In this document: piece after piece, positions 36,537 to 45,798 of the stretch | Position numbering within the stretch: the stretch's first letter is position 1 | Layout: each line of letters opens with the position of its first letter | Origin: Terriglobia bacterium | Lineage (GTDB): Bacteria; Acidobacteriota; Terriglobia; Terriglobales; Acidobacteriaceae | DNA: 64,000 nt | Assembly (NCBI GenBank): GCA_020073495.1 | Contig: JAIQFD010000004.1 | Coordinates: 547,001 to 611,000, forward strand | Reading direction: 5' to 3' | Notes under the pieces: model-generated | Databases searched by the model: none | Seen by the model: only the letters and a program-made list of their open reading frames with translations | What the model was told of the DNA's origin: nothing | Made by a program: the position numbers and the translations under genes

Positions 36537-37094
36537 TCAACGGGCGCGAACATGGCGTCTGCCGCGGCGCAGTGACCGAAGCAATTGCAGCCCTTCGGGC
36601 CACGGGCCGTACCCGGCATCACTGTTGATGTGCCCGGCATCACCGATGCACACATACCGGCTCCCCCACGCGTCCGCGAACTGCTTCGCCCTCTCGATGG
36701 AGACGTACGGGTCATTCGAACTTGCCACCACGAGGGTGGGGAAGGCGATCGCATCGAGCGGCATGGGGGCGAATCCGTGCGTCACGGGCGGGTACGACGG
36801 CGATTCGGTATCGCTTGGCGCAACCAGCAGCGCTCCTCCTACCCTACGTTTGTACGTGCGCGCCCATAACGCGATCGTGCAGCACGCCAGGCTGTGACCC
36901 GCGAGCAATACGTCCGGCCCGCTGGCCACCACCGCCCGGTCGAGCTCCGCGATCCAGTCCTCCGCTCTTGGCGTCTCCCAGTCCTTCTGGTGCACGCGAC
37001 GGAAGCGCGCATCCTGCCGCTCCCAGTGGCTCTGCCAGTGCTCCGGCCCGGAGTTGTAAAGCCCGGGAACGGTGAGGACCTCTAGGTTTGGCAC
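36537..37094 (-). CDS. RBBP9/YdeN-family alpha/beta serine hydrolase
   Basis: 185 aa from GTG 37094, which has a strong AGGAGG 9 nt upstream; the frame continues to 37178 through a palindrome. LTVPGLYNSGPEHWQSHWE is the family opening, the nucleophile is Ser in LAGHSLACC, the acid is Asp in SSNDPYVS, and the base His in GDAGHINSDAGYG. All three are intact, so it is an active hydrolase of unknown substrate. Confidence 0.88.
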   Translation of the reverse strand: MPNLEVLTVPGLYNSGPEHWQSHWERQDARFRRVHQKDWETPRAEDWIAELDRAVVASGPDVLLAGHSLACCTIALWARTYKRRVGGALLVAPSDTESPSYPPVTHGFAPMPLDAIAFPTLVVASSNDPYVSIERAKQFADAWGSRYVCIGDAGHINSDAGYGPWPEGLQLLRSLRRGRRHVRAR

Positions 37095-37123
37095 TGCGGT
37101 TTGCCTCCTGATGATCTCAGAAC

Positions 37124-37206
37124 TCAGATTGCAGAGTTCAGATCGAAGATTCTGCACTCGCTGCCGTGATATCTGCAATCAGCGATCTGAAGTCCTCAAT
37201 CTGAGA
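37124..37206. repeat. Long palindrome between prmC and the hydrolase gene
   Basis: CTCAGATTG (from 37124) pairs with CAATCTGAG (to 37206) and TCAGATCG with CGATCTGA inside. It overlaps the last codons of prmC. Could stop prmC transcription or belong to the family of dispersed AT-richer repeats seen elsewhere in the window. Confidence 0.5.
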
Positions 37207-38044
37207 TCGCCTTTCTTCCCGCCGCCACCCGCGGAATCCCTTGCAGGTCCGCTGTGACACGGACTTCGGCCCATCGCGCGAGCAGTTCCCGTATTTGCTC
37301 CTCCTGCGAGAACCCGATCTCCATCACCAACCAGCCGCCGGGCTTCAAAGCTTCCTTCGCCTGCGGGATCAGTCGGCGGTAGATGTCGAGTCCGTGCGGG
37401 CCGCCAAAGACCGCCGCTGTAGGCTCGAATTTCCGCACTTCGCGCTGCACCTTGTCGCGCTCCTCTTCGGACACGTACGGCGGATTGGAGACGACATAAT
37501 CGAAAGTCCCAGGTGGAACTCCCTCAAGCAAGTCGGCCTGGCGAAAAGTCAGGCGAGACTCGAGTTGCAGTCGCGCCGCGTTGGCCCGCGCCACTTCGAG
37601 CGCTTCGGCCGAGATGTCGGTCGCGGTGATCTCCGCCTTCGGCAATTCCCTGGCCAGCGCCAGTGCGATGCAGCCTGAGCCGGTACCGACGTCCAAAATA
37701 TTCTTTGCAGGAAACGTGCGCGCGAGTTCCACGACGGTCTCGATGACGTGCTCGGTCTCGGGGCGGGGAATCAGAACCGCGGGCGTCACGATGAGGTCCA
37801 ATCCCCAGAACTCCTGGTGCCCGGTGATGTACTGCGCGGGCTTTCCGGTAGCGCGCTCACGCAGCGCTTCGTCATAGCGCGCCTGTTCTTCCGCGCTGAG
37901 TTCACGCTCCGGATGGGCATAGAGGTAGGCTCGGTCCACGCCCAGCACGAACATCAGCAGCACCTCGGCGTTCATGCGCGGAGAGCCGATACGCCGCTCG
38001 TCGAGATACTCGAACGCGGCGCGCAGTGCTTCCCCTAAGCGCAT
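37196..38044 (-). CDS. prmC: Peptide chain release factor N5-glutamine methyltransferase
   Basis: 282 aa from ATG 38044, which overlaps the upstream TPR gene's stop. N-terminal helical domain (MRLGEALRAAFEYLD ... ERATGKPAQYITGHQEFWGL), SAM site ILDVGTGSGCIALALA near residue 115, and catalytic NPPY in DYVVSNPPYVSEEE near 185. It methylates the GGQ glutamine of release factors. The usual partner prfA is upstream on the same strand but separated by a TPR gene and a broken prmC copy. Confidence 0.95.
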   Translation of the reverse strand: MRLGEALRAAFEYLDERRIGSPRMNAEVLLMFVLGVDRAYLYAHPERELSAEEQARYDEALRERATGKPAQYITGHQEFWGLDLIVTPAVLIPRPETEHVIETVVELARTFPAKNILDVGTGSGCIALALARELPKAEITATDISAEALEVARANAARLQLESRLTFRQADLLEGVPPGTFDYVVSNPPYVSEEERDKVQREVRKFEPTAAVFGGPHGLDIYRRLIPQAKEALKPGGWLVMEIGFSQEEQIRELLARWAEVRVTADLQGIPRVAAGRKAISD

Positions 38045-38628
38045 CACTGGCTGGCCGGGAGCTGGGGCCCTAGCCGCGCCACGGCTCCGCGAGCTTCCTC
38101 GGCCCACCGCTCGGGACCGGCGAGTTTCTCCGCCGCCTTGTAGTGTTCCATCGCCTGCGCGAGCTTGTTCAATTTTTCGAAGACACGCCCCAACCGGACA
38201 TGGATGGCGGGATCTCCGGGTTTTTGCTCCACCGCGTCCTCGTAGCGGAGCAACGCGCCGCGGTAGTTCTTTTCTTCGAAGGAAAAATCGCCGACTTCGA
38301 CGTTGTGGGCGGCATCCAGCGCCATCTCCATCGCTTCATCGCATTTGTCCACTGGAGGCTTGCTCGAGGTGACTTTACCGGCGCCGGGCGTTTCCGCACG
38401 TGGAGCGGGCTGCGGAACGGTTGGGGGCGTTCTTGCGGCTTCGCGGCACCACCCCCAGATGCAAATGGTCTGCGGGAGCGGGTTCTTATTGCGGGAGCTC
38501 TTCTTGGATTTCTGCTTGTTCAGTTCGGCGATAATCTCGTCGACCGGACGATCGGCGGGACACGGGGGAGACTGCCCAGCCATGCCCGCACTCAGAACCA
38601 GGACGGCGATCATGCACCGGACGAGCAC
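38044..38628 (-). CDS. Small TPR lipoprotein-like or secreted protein inserted between prfA and prmC
   Basis: 194 aa if started at GTG 38628, 189 aa from ATG 38613. A short hydrophobic N-terminus (MIAVLVLSAGMAGQ) looks like a signal peptide. Residues 30-90 are Lys/Pro-rich with an isolated ICIWGWCREA Cys pair; residues 95-175 hold two TPR-like repeats (YRGALLRYEDAVEQKPGD, LAQAMEHYKAAEKLAG). No family recognised. Its start lies directly after the decayed prmC fragment, which suggests that it arrived with a duplication. Confidence 0.7.
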   Translation of the reverse strand: MLVRCMIAVLVLSAGMAGQSPPCPADRPVDEIIAELNKQKSKKSSRNKNPLPQTICIWGWCREAARTPPTVPQPAPRAETPGAGKVTSSKPPVDKCDEAMEMALDAAHNVEVGDFSFEEKNYRGALLRYEDAVEQKPGDPAIHVRLGRVFEKLNKLAQAMEHYKAAEKLAGPERWAEEARGAVARLGPQLPASQ

Positions 38629-38640
38629 GGGAGCATTGTA

Positions 38641-38835
38641 GCGCGCTCGCGCAGCGCTTCGTCGTAGCGCGCTTGTTCTTCCCCGGTGAGTTCCCGCTCC
38701 GGATGTGCATAGAGGTAGGCCCCGTCCACGCCCAGCACTAACATCGTCAGCACCTCGGCGTTCATGCGCGGCGAGGGGGACCTGGTCATCGGTGAGGGAT
38801 TGGATCGCGAATTAGAGGGCGTCGCCGAGTCGCAC
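38641..38835 (-). pseudogene. prmC: Decayed 5' fragment of prmC (partial duplication)
   Basis: The 131 nt at 38641-38771 match 37851-37981 of intact prmC without gaps and with about 12 mismatches by eye. They encode PRMNAEVLTMLVLGVDGAYL and the following helix. Upstream (38835 inward) the older start survives as VRLGDAL, then a stop codon and a frameshift where prmC has MRLGEALRAAF. The fragment ends abruptly just before the TPR gene. Confidence 0.85.
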
Positions 38836-38913
38836 TTTTGATCTTCGATCGGTGATTTCGCGAATAGGCCTTCGCCAATCACAAATCACGAATCACAAAT
38901 CGTCAATCGCGGA

Positions 38914-39993
<1,080 letters not shown>

Positions 39994-40094
39994 GGTGTCG
40001 GTTGCCAGTTGTCAGTTGCCAGACTGGCGCTGGGCAGGCTTTTCTCTGATTGTAGCTGGTAGAGAGGGAAAGGCAGGGTTCGCGGGGAGCCCCG

Positions 40095-41081
40095 CTAGGC
40101 AATCACCAGTTCGCCGCCGCGTTGCTTCTCCAGTTCCATGGCCTGGTTCAGCGCGTGGATGGCGCACTCGACCTGGTCGTTCGACGGCGGCTGGGTCGTG
40201 ATGCGCTGCATCCACAACCCCGGCAGCGTCATCAGCGCGAACAGCGACGAGCGTCGCTTGGCGGCGAAGCGGATGATCTCGTAGGACACTGCCGCGATCA
40301 CCGGCAGCAGCGCGATGCGCGCCCCGAACCGCGCCCAGAACGTCGTGTACGGCACCAGGGCATAGATCCCGATCGAGATCAGCATCACCGTCATCAGGAA
40401 GCTGGTCCCGCAACGCGGGTGGAAGGTCGAGTATTTCTGCACGGAGTCCATGCCCAGCGCGTCTTTGGCCTCGAAGGCGAAGACCGTCTTGTGCTCGGCG
40501 CCGTGGTACTGGTACACCCGCCGGATGTCCTTCCACAGCGAGATCCCCCAGATGAACAGCAGGAACAGCAGCATGCGGATGACGCCGTCCGCCAGGTTGA
40601 AGAGGATGTTGTTGTTCAGCGCCGCGATCCGGGTCTTCAGCTCCGTGGCCGCCACCAGCGGCACGAACTTGTAGAAGAAGATGAAGAATCCCACCGAGAT
40701 CACGATATTGACCGCCGCCAGCCACCCGCTGAACTCGATCTTCTTCTGATGTTCTTCGCGCGGGACCTCGTCCAGCGCCACATTGGCCGAGAAGCGCAGG
40801 GCGCGGAAGCCCAGCGACATGGCCTGTCCCAGCGTCGCCAGCCCGCGGAGGAACGGCCAACCCAGCCACGGACGCTTCTCCGACGGCCGGTCGATCGCCT
40901 CCGAATGCGACGCGATCTCCCCCGACGGCTTGCGCACGGCAATGCCCCAGGCATGCGGCGAGCGCATCATCACGCCCTCCAGCACCGCCTGCCCGCCGAC
41001 CAGCGTCTCCTCACCGCTTTCCAGCGCGGGGAGCAGTTGCGACGCGGCCAGCAGCCGCCCGAATTGGCGCAGAAAATCCAT
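40095..41081 (-). CDS. DUF1385 (YqhQ-like) membrane protein
   Basis: 328 aa. LVGGQAVLEGVMMRSPHAWGIAVRKPSGEI near residue 28 and YQYHGAEHKTVFAFEA near 190, followed by STFHPRCGTSFLM, are the family signatures. About five membrane helices. Function unknown; DUF1385 genes commonly precede prfA-prmC as here, so its position is ancestral. Confidence 0.9.
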   Translation of the reverse strand: MDFLRQFGRLLAASQLLPALESGEETLVGGQAVLEGVMMRSPHAWGIAVRKPSGEIASHSEAIDRPSEKRPWLGWPFLRGLATLGQAMSLGFRALRFSANVALDEVPREEHQKKIEFSGWLAAVNIVISVGFFIFFYKFVPLVAATELKTRIAALNNNILFNLADGVIRMLLFLLFIWGISLWKDIRRVYQYHGAEHKTVFAFEAKDALGMDSVQKYSTFHPRCGTSFLMTVMLISIGIYALVPYTTFWARFGARIALLPVIAAVSYEIIRFAAKRRSSLFALMTLPGLWMQRITTQPPSNDQVECAIHALNQAMELEKQRGGELVIA

Positions 41082-41217
41082 GGTGACTATTTGATGATAC
41101 CTCAGGACAAATTGATTCTCGCGGGGGATACAAGCAGCCTACCGTGCCCTGTCTACCGTGTCAAACAGGTGACTACCGTAACTCAGGAAGGCAGCCTTGC
41201 TGTGGTATGGTGCGGCT

Positions 41218-41592
41218 GTGGACACGCTGATCCCAAAAGTGCAGCGGGTCGCCAAGGAACTTGACGAGATCCGCGACGAGCTTCACCACAAGGGGGGTCC
41301 CTCCGGCACCGCCTTGCCGGTGGACATCGAGCTTCTGAACTCCTTCAAGACCTCGGTGGACCACATGCGCCACGTCCTTTGGGCCTACATCGAGGCCATG
41401 AGCAAGAGCGACGACGTCGACCGCACCCTCCAGCAGTACCGGCTCCAGCGGGCGACCGAGATGCTCCGCCAGCTCCGCGAGCACGGCCCGCTTCACCCGG
41501 AGAATCCCCAAGCCAACTCCTTCTTGCGCGAGATCCAGGCCATCGCCGATGGCGCCCTGGATCGTTACGCCCACCCCAAAGACAAGGATTGA
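41218..41592 (+). CDS. Conserved helical hypothetical protein
   Basis: 124 aa from GTG 41218 (TTG 41197 is an alternative). Entirely alpha-helical and charged, with amphipathic coiled-coil stretches (IPKVQRVAKELDEIRDEL; TLQQYRLQRATEMLRQLREHG). No signal peptide or membrane helix. No family recognised. Followed on the same strand by coaD. Confidence 0.7.
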   Translation: MDTLIPKVQRVAKELDEIRDELHHKGGPSGTALPVDIELLNSFKTSVDHMRHVLWAYIEAMSKSDDVDRTLQQYRLQRATEMLRQLREHGPLHPENPQANSFLREIQAIADGALDRYAHPKDKD

Positions 41593-41670
41593 CGCCCGGC
41601 CGGAAATTGCCTCGCTCCTGACTACGTCATACAATCGTTCTTCACGGGATTCCCGCGTCGCCGAGGACGA

Positions 41671-42204
41671 TTGGACCACCGCATCGCCATCTACCCGGGC
41701 TCGTTCGACCCGCTGACCAACGGGCACCTGGACCTCATCGAGCGCGGCAGCTCCATCTTCGAGCACCTCATCGTCGCCGTCCTGCGCAATGCCGAGAAAG
41801 ACCCTCTGTTCACTCTCTCCGAGCGCTGCCACATGCTGGAAGCGATGACCGCGCGCTACAAGAACGTGACCGTCGAAGCTTTCGGCGGCCTGTTGGTGGA
41901 GTATGCGCGGGAGAAGAAGGCCCGGGTCATCCTGCGCGGCATTCGCGCTATCAGCGACTACGAATACGAGCTCCAGATGGCCCTCATGAACCGCAAGCTC
42001 GACCCGAAGCTCGAGACGGTCTTCATGATGCCCGCCGAGAAGTACTCCTACCTCAGCTCGCGCCTTATCAAGGAAATCTTCCGGCTGGGCGGGTCGGTAC
42101 GCGGCCTGGTGCCCGACATCGTCGAGCAGCACCTGCACGAGAAAGTCAACGGTGGGCGCCCGCACATCGCAGCGCTCAACTCGAAAGTGAAGAGGAAAAA
42201 ATAA
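41671..42204 (+). CDS. coaD: Phosphopantetheine adenylyltransferase
   Basis: 177 aa from TTG 41671. IAIYPGSFDPLTNGHLDLIERG holds the TxGH nucleotidyltransferase motif, RGIRAISDYEYELQMALMNRKL binds phosphopantetheine, and YSYLSSRLIKEI completes the ATP site. It makes dephospho-CoA. A basic tail of about 15 residues exceeds the E. coli enzyme. Its TAA overlaps the next ATG by one base. Confidence 0.96.
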   Translation: MDHRIAIYPGSFDPLTNGHLDLIERGSSIFEHLIVAVLRNAEKDPLFTLSERCHMLEAMTARYKNVTVEAFGGLLVEYAREKKARVILRGIRAISDYEYELQMALMNRKLDPKLETVFMMPAEKYSYLSSRLIKEIFRLGGSVRGLVPDIVEQHLHEKVNGGRPHIAALNSKVKRKK

Positions 42205-43400
42205 TGGCCACCCCGGCGGCAGTGAAACCCACGCTTCTCACCGAGCGTATCAACCGCATCGAGATCTCGGCCACCCTCGCCGTCGTCAACGAGGCCGAAA
42301 AGCTCCGCGCCCAGGGCGTGGACCTGGTGGACTTCGGCGCCGGCGAGCCCCACTTCGCCACCCCCTCGCACATCAAGGACGCGGCCATCGCCGCCATCCA
42401 CGCCAATTTCACCAAGTACACGGCGGTGGGCGGCACCGCCGAGCTGCGCGACGCCATCGTCCACCGCCACACCGTGGACTTCGATTCCGACTACCGCCGT
42501 GAGGAGTGCATCGCTTCGGTCGGCGGCAAGCACGCCCTGTTCAACACGATACAAGTCATGGTGGACCACGGCGACGAAGTCATCATCCCCGTGCCCTACT
42601 GGGTGTCGTTCAAGGACATCGTGCGCTATGCCGGCGGCGTGCCCGTCTACGTCGAGACCGACGAACAGCAGGACTTCCGCCTGACCCCGCAGATGATCGA
42701 GCGCGCCATCACCCCGCGCACCAAGGTCATCATCCTGAACTCGCCCTCGAACCCTTCCGGCGCGGTGATGAGCCCCGAGGACATGACCGCCATCGTTCGC
42801 CTGGCGCATGACCGCGGCATCTGGGTCATCTCCGATGAGTGCTATGTCTATCTGAATTTCACCGGCCGGCGCTTCTCGGTGGGTTCGCTGCGCGAGTATC
42901 GCGACCGCACCGTCATCATCGGTTCGCTCTCCAAGACCTACGCCATGACCGGATGGCGCCTGGGGTACGCTCTCGCGCCCGCCCCCCTCGTCTCCGCCAT
43001 GATGAAATTGCAGAGCCAGTCCACCTCCAACCCGACCTCGATCGTGCAGAAGGCGGGCGTGGCCGCGCTCAACAGCGATCAGAAGTGCGTGGACGACATG
43101 CTCGCCGAGTGGATCCGCCTGCGCGACCACGTGGTCGCCGGCCTCAAGAGGATTCCCGGCGTCACCTGCGCCCGGCCCGAGGGTGCGTTCTACGTCTACC
43201 CCAACCTCTCGAAGTTGTTCGGCAAGAGCGTGAACTCCGCCTCCGACATGGCTGGGAAGCTTCTGCGCGAGGCGCACGTGGTGGTTGTCCCCGGCGAGGG
43301 CTTCGGCACCCGCGAGCACATCCGCATCTCCTACGCCACCTCGCAGAAGGAGATGGATCGCGGCCTGGAGCGCATGGCCAAGCTATTCGCCGCCCTCTAA
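42204..43400 (+). CDS. Class I pyridoxal-phosphate aminotransferase (aspartate/prephenate type)
   Basis: 398 aa. PLP Lys lies in GSLSKTYAMTGWRLGYA near residue 240; LVDFGAGEPHFATP, NSPSNPSGAVMSPEDM and the terminal HIRISYATSQKEMDRGLERM match class Ib aspartate aminotransferases. Many of this subgroup also accept prephenate, which would make arogenate for Phe/Tyr; this cannot be settled by reading. Coupled to coaD and followed by a strong terminator. Confidence 0.93.
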   Translation: MATPAAVKPTLLTERINRIEISATLAVVNEAEKLRAQGVDLVDFGAGEPHFATPSHIKDAAIAAIHANFTKYTAVGGTAELRDAIVHRHTVDFDSDYRREECIASVGGKHALFNTIQVMVDHGDEVIIPVPYWVSFKDIVRYAGGVPVYVETDEQQDFRLTPQMIERAITPRTKVIILNSPSNPSGAVMSPEDMTAIVRLAHDRGIWVISDECYVYLNFTGRRFSVGSLREYRDRTVIIGSLSKTYAMTGWRLGYALAPAPLVSAMMKLQSQSTSNPTSIVQKAGVAALNSDQKCVDDMLAEWIRLRDHVVAGLKRIPGVTCARPEGAFYVYPNLSKLFGKSVNSASDMAGKLLREAHVVVVPGEGFGTREHIRISYATSQKEMDRGLERMAKLFAAL

Positions 43401-43408
43401 GGTGGAAG

Positions 43409-43428
43409 CCCCCGCCTTCAGGCGGGGG
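43409..43428 (+). terminator. Terminator hairpin after the aminotransferase gene
   Basis: CCCCCGCC (43409-43416), TTCA, GGCGGGGG (43421-43428), then TTCATTGG. It is the first half of a longer repeat-like unit (43401-43465) that continues with CGGCTTTAGCCGCGG, a wording shared by dispersed REP-like elements in related genomes. Confidence 0.75.
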
Positions 43429-43528
43429 TTCATTGGCCTCTTAGAGGCATCGGCTTTAGCCGCGGTGGAACCGGCAACGTCCCCGAAAAAGCTCTAAACT
43501 ACTTGAGCCGTTGTCCGTCCCCTGGCGA

Positions 43529-44545
43529 ATGTCAGACCTTTACCCATTTCTGCTCGAGCCCGAATTCAAGGAGCGCCCCTGGGGCGCGCGCGATCTCTCG
43601 CCCATCTACGACAGGAAGGCCGAGGCCAGCCCCATCGGCGAAGTCTGGCTCACCGCCGACACCTGCAAGGTCGCGAACGGTCCGCTGAAAGGCCGCACCC
43701 TCCAGGATCTTTGCCGCGAGTACGGCAAGGCTTTTCTCGGCGAGAACTGCCCCGACACCTCCCGCTTTCCCCTGCTGATCAAGTTCCTTTTCCCGCACGA
43801 GAAGCTGAGCGTCCAGGTCCACCCCGACGACGAGGGCGCGCGCCGCATCGGACAGCCCTGCGGCAAGACCGAGTGCTGGTACGTGCTCGACGCCAAGCCC
43901 GGCGCCCAGGTCGGCCTCGGACTCAAGCCCAGCATCACCAAGCAGCAGCTCGCCGAGGCCATCGAGAAAAAGCGCGCCGAGTTCCTGCTGAACTGGGTCC
44001 CTATCCACAAGGGCGAGCTGATTTACGTTCCTGCGGGCACGGTCCACACCATCGGCCCGGGCTCCATTCTGGTCGAGACCCAGCAAAACTCCGACACCAC
44101 CTACCGCCTCTATGACTACGGCCGCCCCCGCGAGCTGCACATCGAGCAGGGCCTGGCGGCAACGAAAGAAAAGACGCATGCCGGCAAGGTGAAGCCAGAG
44201 CGCGCGGGCGAGAACGAGGTGTTAGTGTTTTCGCGGTGTTTCGCCATAAGCAAACATCAGCTCGGAAGCACCTCATTCTTCGCAGGCCTTAACACCACAC
44301 CGAACGGTGGGACATTCAGCATTCTTGTGTGTATCGGCGGCGGTGGCGTGGTGCAAGCCGACGACTGTCCCCCGCTGACATTCAGTCGCGGCGAAGTTGT
44401 GGTGGTCCCTGCCTCCTGCAGACACTTTAAGGTCACGGGACAGTGGGATGTCGAGTTCCTCGATGTCGTGCTCCCGCCTGCGGGTACGCTTGAAGAACCC
44501 GAAACCTCGCTCTCCGGCTTCGAGGCCACCGCCGCCGAACCATGA
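43529..44545 (+). CDS. manA: Mannose-6-phosphate isomerase, class I
   Basis: 338 aa from ATG 43529 (TTG 43511 is possible). Zinc ligands are visible in SVQVHPDDEGARR, GKTECWYVL and GTVHTIGPG, with the family PFLLEPEFKERPWGARDL opening. It interconverts fructose-6-P and mannose-6-P. First of three genes that together lead to GDP-mannose. Confidence 0.93.
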   Translation: MSDLYPFLLEPEFKERPWGARDLSPIYDRKAEASPIGEVWLTADTCKVANGPLKGRTLQDLCREYGKAFLGENCPDTSRFPLLIKFLFPHEKLSVQVHPDDEGARRIGQPCGKTECWYVLDAKPGAQVGLGLKPSITKQQLAEAIEKKRAEFLLNWVPIHKGELIYVPAGTVHTIGPGSILVETQQNSDTTYRLYDYGRPRELHIEQGLAATKEKTHAGKVKPERAGENEVLVFSRCFAISKHQLGSTSFFAGLNTTPNGGTFSILVCIGGGGVVQADDCPPLTFSRGEVVVVPASCRHFKVTGQWDVEFLDVVLPPAGTLEEPETSLSGFEATAAEP

Positions 44546-44549
44546 CTCC

Positions 44550-44590
44550 TTCGTGCGCCTTCGTGTACCTTTGTGTCCTTGGTGTCGAGG
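44550..44590. repeat. Dispersed CTTTGTGTCCTT-type repeat between manA and manC
   Basis: CCTTCGTGCGCCTTCGTG then ACCTTTGTGTCCTTGGTG followed by TCGAGG: a direct-repeat-rich sequence of a sort common between genes in acidobacteria and deltaproteobacteria. It also brings the GAGG that may serve as the manC ribosome-binding site. Confidence 0.5.
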
Positions 44591-44594
44591 TTTC

Positions 44595-45710
44595 TTGAAT
44601 TTGGACAAGAACCACTTCTATCCCGTGATCCTGGCCGGCGGCCGCGGCACGCGTTTCTGGCCGCGCAGCCGCCGCCGCTCCGCCAAGCAGGTGCTGGCCC
44701 TCGACGGGAACCGGACCATGATCCAGCAGACGGTCCAGCGCTTGCTTCCAATTGCCCCCGCGAAGAATTTCTGGATCATTAGCAACGGCGACTTGCGCGA
44801 CGTCATCGCCCGCCAGCTTTCCAAAATCAAGAAAGACCGGATCCTCGCCGAGCCCGTGGGCCGCAACACCGCGCCCGCCATCGGGTTGACCGCCTTCATT
44901 CTCGAGCGGCTTGCCCCCGACGCCGTCATCGGCATGTTTCCCGCCGACCACGTCATCGGCGACGAGCGGCTCTTCCGCAAGTCCGTGGAGCAGGCGGCGG
45001 AGATCGCCGCCGCGGGCGACAACATCGTGGTCATGGGCATCCGGCCCACACGCCCCGAGACCGGCTACGGCTACATCGAAGCCGGCGAACAGCGGGACGG
45101 CGTCCTTCGCGTCCGCCGCTTCACCGAGAAGCCCAACCTCGAGAAGGCCGAAGAGTTCCTCGCCGCCGGCAATTATTTCTGGAACAGCGGCATGTTCATC
45201 TGGCGGGCGCGCACCCTCGCCGACGCTTTGCGCGAGCACCTCTCCGAGACCGCGCCTTACCTGGAAGAGATCGCCGACGCCTACGGTACCCGCGCGTTCG
45301 CCGCCAGGTTCAAGAAGCTGTATCCCCGGTGCGAGAACATTAGCGTGGACTACGCCGTGCTTGAGCCTCGTTCCGCCAAGGGCGAGCACGCGTCGAACCT
45401 GTACTGCATCCCGGCCGACTTCGGCTGGAGCGACCTTGGTTCATGGGCCGCGCTTTACGAGCATCACGCGCATATCCGTGGAAAGGCCGACGAGGATGCC
45501 AACGTGATTGAGGGGCTGGATGCCGTCGCTCTCGACGCCAAGGGCAATTACATCTACGCGCCGAAGAAGTTTGTCGCCGCCGTCGGAGTCGAGGATCTCG
45601 TGGTCGTCGAGACCGACGACGCCCTGCTCATCACCACCCGTGACCGCGCCCAGGACGTGGGCAAAGTCGTGAAGCACCTGGACACCAAGAAACTGACGAA
45701 GCTGTTGTGA
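44595..45710 (+). CDS. manC: Mannose-1-phosphate guanylyltransferase
   Basis: About 371 aa from TTG 44595 (TTG 44601 is also possible; no ATG suits). Nucleotidyl motif PVILAGGRGTRFWPRSRRRSAKQ at the N-terminus, EPVGRNTAPAIGL, GMFPADHVIGDE, FTEKPNLEKA and NSGMFIWR. It makes GDP-mannose from GTP and mannose-1-P. The fused isomerase domain of some ManC proteins is absent, which fits the separate manA. Confidence 0.93.
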   Translation: MNLDKNHFYPVILAGGRGTRFWPRSRRRSAKQVLALDGNRTMIQQTVQRLLPIAPAKNFWIISNGDLRDVIARQLSKIKKDRILAEPVGRNTAPAIGLTAFILERLAPDAVIGMFPADHVIGDERLFRKSVEQAAEIAAAGDNIVVMGIRPTRPETGYGYIEAGEQRDGVLRVRRFTEKPNLEKAEEFLAAGNYFWNSGMFIWRARTLADALREHLSETAPYLEEIADAYGTRAFAARFKKLYPRCENISVDYAVLEPRSAKGEHASNLYCIPADFGWSDLGSWAALYEHHAHIRGKADEDANVIEGLDAVALDAKGNYIYAPKKFVAAVGVEDLVVVETDDALLITTRDRAQDVGKVVKHLDTKKLTKLL

Positions 45711-45722
45711 TGGAGAGGATTT

Positions 45723-45790
45723 AACCGCCGAAAACGCAGAGCGCGCAAAGGACTTGAGAGATCCCTTCACTGCGTTCTCTGCGGTTAACA
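45723..45790. repeat. CCGCAGAG-type palindromic repeat
   Basis: TTAACCGC ... AACGCAGAG on the left and GCGTTCTCTGCGGTTAA on the right form an inverted repeat between manC and manB. Related wording appears after btuB (near 5720) and inside der (24895-24945). Confidence 0.5.
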
Positions 45791-45798
45791 AGGTTTCG

